Source: Rhizobium sp. RCAM05350 | GTDB taxonomy: Bacteria > Pseudomonadota > Alphaproteobacteria > Rhizobiales > Rhizobiaceae | Direction of reading: 5' to 3' | Length of the DNA: 64,000 bases | Assembly (NCBI GenBank): GCA_024426085.1 | Contig: CP087974.1 | Location: 3,692,001 to 3,756,000, forward strand | Shown here: positions 59,635 to 64,000 of the stretch, one piece after another | How the letters are laid out: the number at the start of each line of letters is the position of its first letter | How positions within the stretch are numbered: position 1 is the stretch's first letter | Made by a program: the position numbers and the translations under genes | The notes under the pieces: model-generated | Databases searched by the model: none | Seen by the model: only the letters and a program-made list of their open reading frames with translations | Told to the model about the DNA's origin: nothing

Positions 59635-60904
59635 TCAGTCCAACCAGTCCGGCACGGAGTCCAGCCCGATCAGGTCCTCGTAGGTCGTGCGCGGACGAAC
59701 GACATGGAAACGATCGCCCTTGACCAGCACTTCGGGCACCAGCAGGCGGCTGTTATAGGTGCCTGCCTGCACCGCGCCATAGGCGCCGGCGGTGCCGACC
59801 GAGATCAGATCTCCGGGCTTCGGCATGGCCATTTCGCGGTCGAGCGCCAGATAATCGCCGGTCTCGCAGACCGGGCCGACGATGTCGGCCTTGATGCGCG
59901 GGGCGTTGGCGGCGGATATGCGCACCGGCTGGATCTCGTGATAGGCCTCGTAGAGCGTCGGACGGATCAGGTCGTTCATGGCGCCATCGACGATGACGAA
60001 GGTTTTTGAGCCGCCATCCTTCACATAGACGACTTCCGTGACCATGATGCCGGCATTGCCGACGATCAGCCTTCCGGGTTCCATGACGATCTTGCAGCCG
60101 AGTTCGCGCAGCTGGTCCTTGACGATCGTGGCATAGGCATCGGGCAGCGGTGGCGGGTTGTTGTCCAGCTTGTAGGGCACGCCCAAACCGCCGCCGACAT
60201 CGACGTGATCAATGTTGTGGCCGTCGGCGCGCAGCGTATCGACCAGCTCGCGCAACAGCTTGAAAGCGTCGGCGAAGGGTTGCAGCTCAGTGATCTGGCT
60301 GCCGATATGCATGTCGATGCCGGTCACCTGAATACCGGGCAGGGTCGCGGCATGGGCATAAACAGCGCGGGCGCGTTCATAGGCGATGCCGAACTTGTTT
60401 TCCTTCTTGCCGGTCGAAATCTTGGCATGGGTCTTTGCGTCGACATCCGGGTTGATGCGGAAGGAGACATGCGCCTTTTTGCCTTCGCGCACTGCGCGGG
60501 CATTGAGCACTTCCAGTTCCGGCTCGGATTCGACGTTGAAACAGTAGATGCCGGCGTCGAGCGCCAGGTCCATTTCGGCGGCCGTCTTGCCGACGCCGGA
60601 AAACATGATGCGGCTGGCCGGAATGCCGGCTGCCAGCGCTCTGCGCAGTTCACCACCCGACACCACGTCGACACCAGCGCCCAGACGTCCGAGGGTCTTC
60701 AGCACGGCCTGGTTCTGAATTGGCCTTCATCGCATAGCAGACCATCGCGTCGATATCGGCGAAGGCCTTGGAGAAGACCGAATAGTGCCGTTCCAGCGTC
60801 GCAGTGGAATAGCAGTAGAACGGTGTGCCCACTGCCTTGGCGATGTCGATGACGGAGACGTCTTCCGCAAACAGAATGCCGTCACGATATTCGAAATGGT
60901 TCAC
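59635..60904 (-). CDS. lysA: Diaminopimelate decarboxylase LysA (one frameshift)
   Basis: LysA makes L-lysine from meso-diaminopimelate. The ~423-residue PLP enzyme has the active-site lysine in VCYAMKANSNQAVLK, GAGVDVVSGGELRRAL, SFRINPDVDAKTH, VDVGGGLGVPY, and the C-terminal CETGDYLALDREM. The frame breaks at 60716 (TTCGAA read as TTCTGAA on the plus strand). It is co-directional with lptM and argH. Confidence 0.95.
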
Positions 60905-60916
60905 GAGTGTGCTCTG

Positions 60917-61111
60917 TTACAGGAGGGGATCGAGGAGGAAGGGCTTGCCCGGCGCTTCGTCCTGTTTTTCGACGCTGCCGGGTGCCGCTTTGGTGTTGAT
61001 CGGCGCGGAGGAGCCCGGACGATCGAGATCGCCCTTGCGGCCGCAGCCGGACAGCGTCAGGCCGGTTATGGCAAGGGCTGTAAGCAAAATGGTGGTGTTT
61101 CGTGACAGCAT
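60917..61111 (-). CDS. lptM: LptM (YifL) lipoprotein
   Basis: LptM is a small lipoprotein that helps LptD maturation for LPS export. The 64-residue protein has a lipobox (ITGLTLSGCGRKGDLDRP), matching the LptM N-terminal GCG-x-K-G-x-L pattern. It lies between argH and lysA, the classical arrangement. The start is ATG 61111. Confidence 0.85.
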   Translation of the reverse strand: MLSRNTTILLTALAITGLTLSGCGRKGDLDRPGSSAPINTKAAPGSVEKQDEAPGKPFLLDPLL

Positions 61112-61206
61112 CGATGGTTCCCGGTCCGGGCAATCAGCCCTTCTTCGCAAATTCGTCAAAACTCATATCGAGTTTTCAAGCCGTTGTGCACCCTGAATCT
61201 CGGTCT

Positions 61207-62611
61207 TTAGTTTCGCGTCCGCCACCAGGCGATCTGCATGCGTACTTCGCTCGGCGCTGTACCGCCAAAGGATGTGCGGCTTGCGACCGAAGCTTCGACA
61301 GTCAAGACGCCAAACACCTTGTCGGTGATATCCGGATGGATCGCCTGCAGGTCTGCCAGGGAAAGCTCCGCCAGTTCGCAGGCCTTCTGCTCGGCCAGCG
61401 CCACGGCGCGGCCGGTCACATGATGGGCGTCGCGGAAGGGCAGTCCTGCTTCGCGCACCAGCCAGTCGGCAAGGTCGGTTGCGGTGGAATAACCGGATCC
61501 GGCCGCGGCCTTCATCCGGTCAGCGCGGATGGTCATGTCGCGGACCATGCCGGTCATCGCCGCAATCGCCAGTTCCAGGCTCTCGGCCGAATCGAACACC
61601 TGTTCCTTGTCTTCCTGCATGTCCTTGGAATAGGCGAGCGGCAGCCCCTTCATGACCGTCAGAAGGGCGATCAGCGAGCCGTTGATCCGGCCGGTCTTGG
61701 CGCGCACCAGTTCGGCGGCATCCGGATTCTTCTTCTGCGGCATGATCGACGAGCCGGTGGAAAACGCATCCGACAGGCGTACGAAGCCGAATTGCGGCGT
61801 CGACCAGATGACGATCTCTTCGGCCAGCCGCGACAGATGAACGGCGCAGATCGAGGCGATCGACAGGAATTCCAGCGCGAAGTCGCGGTCGGACACGGTA
61901 TCGATCGAGTTGCGGGTCGGCTCGCGAAAGCCGAGCGCCTTGGCGGTCATGTGGCGATCGATCGGAAAGCCGGTACCGGCAAGCGCGGCAGCCCCGATCG
62001 GGCTTTCGTCCATATGTTCGATCGCATGGCGCACACGCTGCCGGTCGCGGCCGAACATCTCGACATAGGCCATGCAGTGATGGCCGAAGGTGACGGGCTG
62101 CGCCGTCTGCAGATGGGTAAAGCCGGGCATTACCGTCTCGGCATGCTCTTCGGCACGGTCGAGGAAAGCGGCGATCAGGCTCGTCAGCATGCCCTCGCAC
62201 TTCTGCAGCTCTTCCTTGACCCAGAGGCGGAAATCGAGCGCCACCTGGTCGTTGCGCGAGCGGGCGGTGTGCAGGCGTCCGGCTGCCGGGCCGATCAGCG
62301 TCGCCAGCCGTGCCTCGACGTTCATGTGGATGTCTTCGAGCTGGCGGGAGAATTCCGAACTGGCCGCTTTCAATCTCTGACAGGATCGTGTCGAGACCGT
62401 GAACGATCTTGTCTTTATCGTCAGTCGAAATGATGCCTTGATGCGCCAGCATGGTCGCATGCGCTATTGAGCCGCGGATGTCCTGGGCGAAAAGCTTCTT
62501 GTCGAAGCCGATCGAGGCATTTATCTCCTCCATGATCGCCGCCGGTCCTTGCATGAAGCGACCGCCCCACATCTGGTTGGAGCTTTTGGTTTCAGAAGTG
62601 CCGTCAGCCAT
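61207..62611 (-). CDS. argH: Argininosuccinate lyase ArgH (one frameshift)
   Basis: ArgH cleaves argininosuccinate to arginine and fumarate. The ~467-residue protein has the fumarase/lyase superfamily signature [17 protein letters not shown]. Other family motifs are [49 protein letters not shown] and [18 protein letters not shown]. The frame breaks near 62358 (TTCGAA read as TTCGGAA). The start [11 protein letters not shown] is at 62611, with the divergent tlpA gene 30 bases away. Confidence 0.96.
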
Positions 62612-62641
62612 GAAGATGCCCGCCCTGGAGAATGACCCGTT

Positions 62642-63322
62642 TTGGAAAATGAAGTAAACGACACGAAGAAACGCTTTCCCCCTGCCAGACTGGTGATGAT
62701 CGCTGCCCTCGGTGGGCTGATCGCCGGTGCGGCAGCGGTATACGTCAGGGAAAGCGGGTCTGGCAATGGTGTGGCGGTGGAAACCGCTGCTGCAAAGACC
62801 TGCGAAGCGGCGAAAGACAAGGTTGCGGCGATTACGCCGTTCCTGAAAGGCCAGGTCGCCGCCATGGCTCCGGTCAGCGAACCCCGGCAACTGGCGGGCC
62901 TGAATTTCAAGGGCAAGGACGGCAAGGATCTGACGCTTGCCGATTTCGGCGGCAAGACCGTCCTCCTCAATCTCTGGGCGACATGGTGCGTGCCATGCCG
63001 CGAAGAGATGCCGGCTCTCAACGCTTTGCAGAAAGCCGCGGGCAGCGACAAATTCGAAGTCGTGGCCGTGAATATCGACATTGGCGACGATGAAAAGCCG
63101 ACGGCTTTCCTGAACGAGACCGGCGTACATGAACTCGGTTATTACCGGGATGCATCAATGGGCGTCTTCAATGCGCTGAAAAAGGAAGGCCTCGCCTTCG
63201 GCCTGCCGGTAACGCTGTTGATGGACGACAAGGGCTGCCTGATCTCGTCGATGAACGGTCCTGCAGCCTGGGACAGCGACGACGCCAAGGCACTGATCAA
63301 AGCCGCCACCGGCGGGGTCTAG
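62642..63322 (+). CDS. tlpA: TlpA-family thioredoxin-like thiol:disulfide protein
   Basis: The 226-residue protein is intact. A membrane anchor lies near residues 17-34 ([19 protein letters not shown]) and the periplasmic thioredoxin domain has [20 protein letters not shown] with the WCVPC active site, then [14 protein letters not shown]. TlpA reduces cysteines in cytochrome oxidase or copper-transfer proteins. The start is a TTG at 62642; the upstream GGAG is 11 bases away. Divergent from argH. Confidence 0.9.
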   Translation: MENEVNDTKKRFPPARLVMIAALGGLIAGAAAVYVRESGSGNGVAVETAAAKTCEAAKDKVAAITPFLKGQVAAMAPVSEPRQLAGLNFKGKDGKDLTLADFGGKTVLLNLWATWCVPCREEMPALNALQKAAGSDKFEVVAVNIDIGDDEKPTAFLNETGVHELGYYRDASMGVFNALKKEGLAFGLPVTLLMDDKGCLISSMNGPAAWDSDDAKALIKAATGGV

Positions 63323-63330
63323 TTTTTGTA

Positions 63331-64000
63331 TCAAGCCACAGGGCGGATCGCGGCCGGCTGGAAACGCTGCCGGTATTGCGCCGGGCTGAGGCTGGTGATG
63401 CGCTTGAACAGGCGGCGAAAGAAGGCTCGGATCCTCGTACCTGACTTCGGCGGCAATGCCGTCGATGCTGTCGCGGGTGGTTTCCAGCATCTGCTTGGCT
63501 TCCTCGATGCGGATCGCCTGCACATAGTCGACTGGGGTATATCCGGTCGCCTTGGTAAAGCGCCGCTTGAAGGTGCGTTCGGCAAGCCCTGATTGGGCCA
63601 CCATCTTTGTCACCGGGTTTGCCTCCGGATAATGGTCGGCGATCCAGGTCTGGCTTTCGGCGATGACGGCATCGTCATGCTGGCGCGGGCGGGTCATCGC
63701 GGCGAAGGGTAATTGTCCGCCGCTGCGGTCGCCGATCAGAAAAATCTTTGAGGCGCGCATCGCCTCCGCCGATCCGCAATAGCGTCCGATCAGATAAAGC
63801 GACAGGTCCTGCCAGGACGATGCGCCGCCGGCGGTAAGCAAGCGGCCCTCATGGCCGCTGTCGCAAAGAATGCGGTCGGGCCGGAAGCGAACGGCCGTAT
63901 AGCGGTCGCGAAACAGTTCGGTAGCACTCCAGTGCGAGGCTGCGTCACAGCCGTTGAGCAAGCCTGCTTCCGCAAGCAGTACAGAGCCGCTGCAGGTCGA
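63331..64000 (-). CDS. GlxA-family AraC regulator, partial (one frameshift)
   Basis: Only the C-terminal ~223 residues are in the window. The DJ-1/PfpI-like domain ends with LLTAGGASSWQDLSLYLIG and the AraC helix-turn-helix follows with QSGLAERTFKRRFTKATGYT and IAAEVRYEDPAFFRRLFKRI, ending RQRFQPAAIRPVA. The frame breaks near 63427. The start lies beyond base 64000. Confidence 0.88.

Overview
The window comes from an alphaproteobacterium of the Rhizobiales, most likely family Rhizobiaceae (Rhizobium/Agrobacterium-like). The evidence is high G+C DNA and a typical rhizobial chromosomal gene order: chpT-ctrA-sciP, xerD-accA, aroK-aroB-CorC, bolA/dnaJ/cobS-cobT, gloB-methyltransferase-hisC-tyrC, ftsE-ftsX, hpt-cpdR and lysA-lptM-argH. 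No rRNA operon, CRISPR array or complete insertion sequence was seen.

Layout. 0-5.7 kb: an AraC regulator with a small Cys-rich protein, rluD, an RNA 2'-O-methyltransferase, a coiled-coil membrane protein and a DUF1134 protein. 5.9-10.1 kb: a cell-cycle block with the phosphotransferase ChpT, a single-domain response regulator, the master regulator CtrA, the flagellar protein FliJ and the CtrA inhibitor SciP. The ctrA upstream region carries a cluster of GANTC (CcrM) sites. 10.5-12.9 kb: a LuxR-type regulator, mnmA and tRNA-Met. 12.9-17 kb: a lower-G+C accessory island with a large uncharacterised protein (zinc ribbon plus PD-(D/E)XK-like nuclease domain), a prophage-type DNA adenine methylase and the 3' remnant of a family-41 glycosyltransferase. 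17-29 kb: an AraC/alcohol dehydrogenase pair, Lrp and an amidohydrolase, a D-Ala-D-Ala carboxypeptidase, a CobW-type metallochaperone, an ECF sigma factor with a YCII protein, TusA and an L,D-transpeptidase. 29-41 kb: accA, xerD, aroKB, a CorC-like transporter, a caspase-like protein, bolA, a J-domain protein and the cobaltochelatase genes cobS/cobT. 41-64 kb: a queuosine-precursor transporter, rpmB, hisC/tyrC, lipid and envelope genes, ftsEX, hpt, cpdR, lysA/lptM/argH and a TlpA thioredoxin.

How the genes work together. ChpT relays phosphate from CckA to CtrA and CpdR, and SciP restrains CtrA, so four parts of the CtrA circuit are in one window (cpdR lies at 56 kb). AroK/AroB, HisC and TyrC belong to aromatic amino-acid synthesis. 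CobS/CobT are two of the three subunits of aerobic cobaltochelatase. FtsEX, the PBP5-like DacF homologue and the L,D-transpeptidase act on the cell wall.

Reading caveat. More than 40 of about 70 protein genes are interrupted by 1-2 base indels, including genes that are normally essential (ctrA, accA, cobaltochelatase genes, lysA, argH). The proteins are continuous once an indel is allowed. At least 15 of the indels are one A or T inserted inside a CpG (CG read as CTG or CAG). I treat the breaks as consensus-sequence errors, annotate each gene over its full extent and give the approximate break points.
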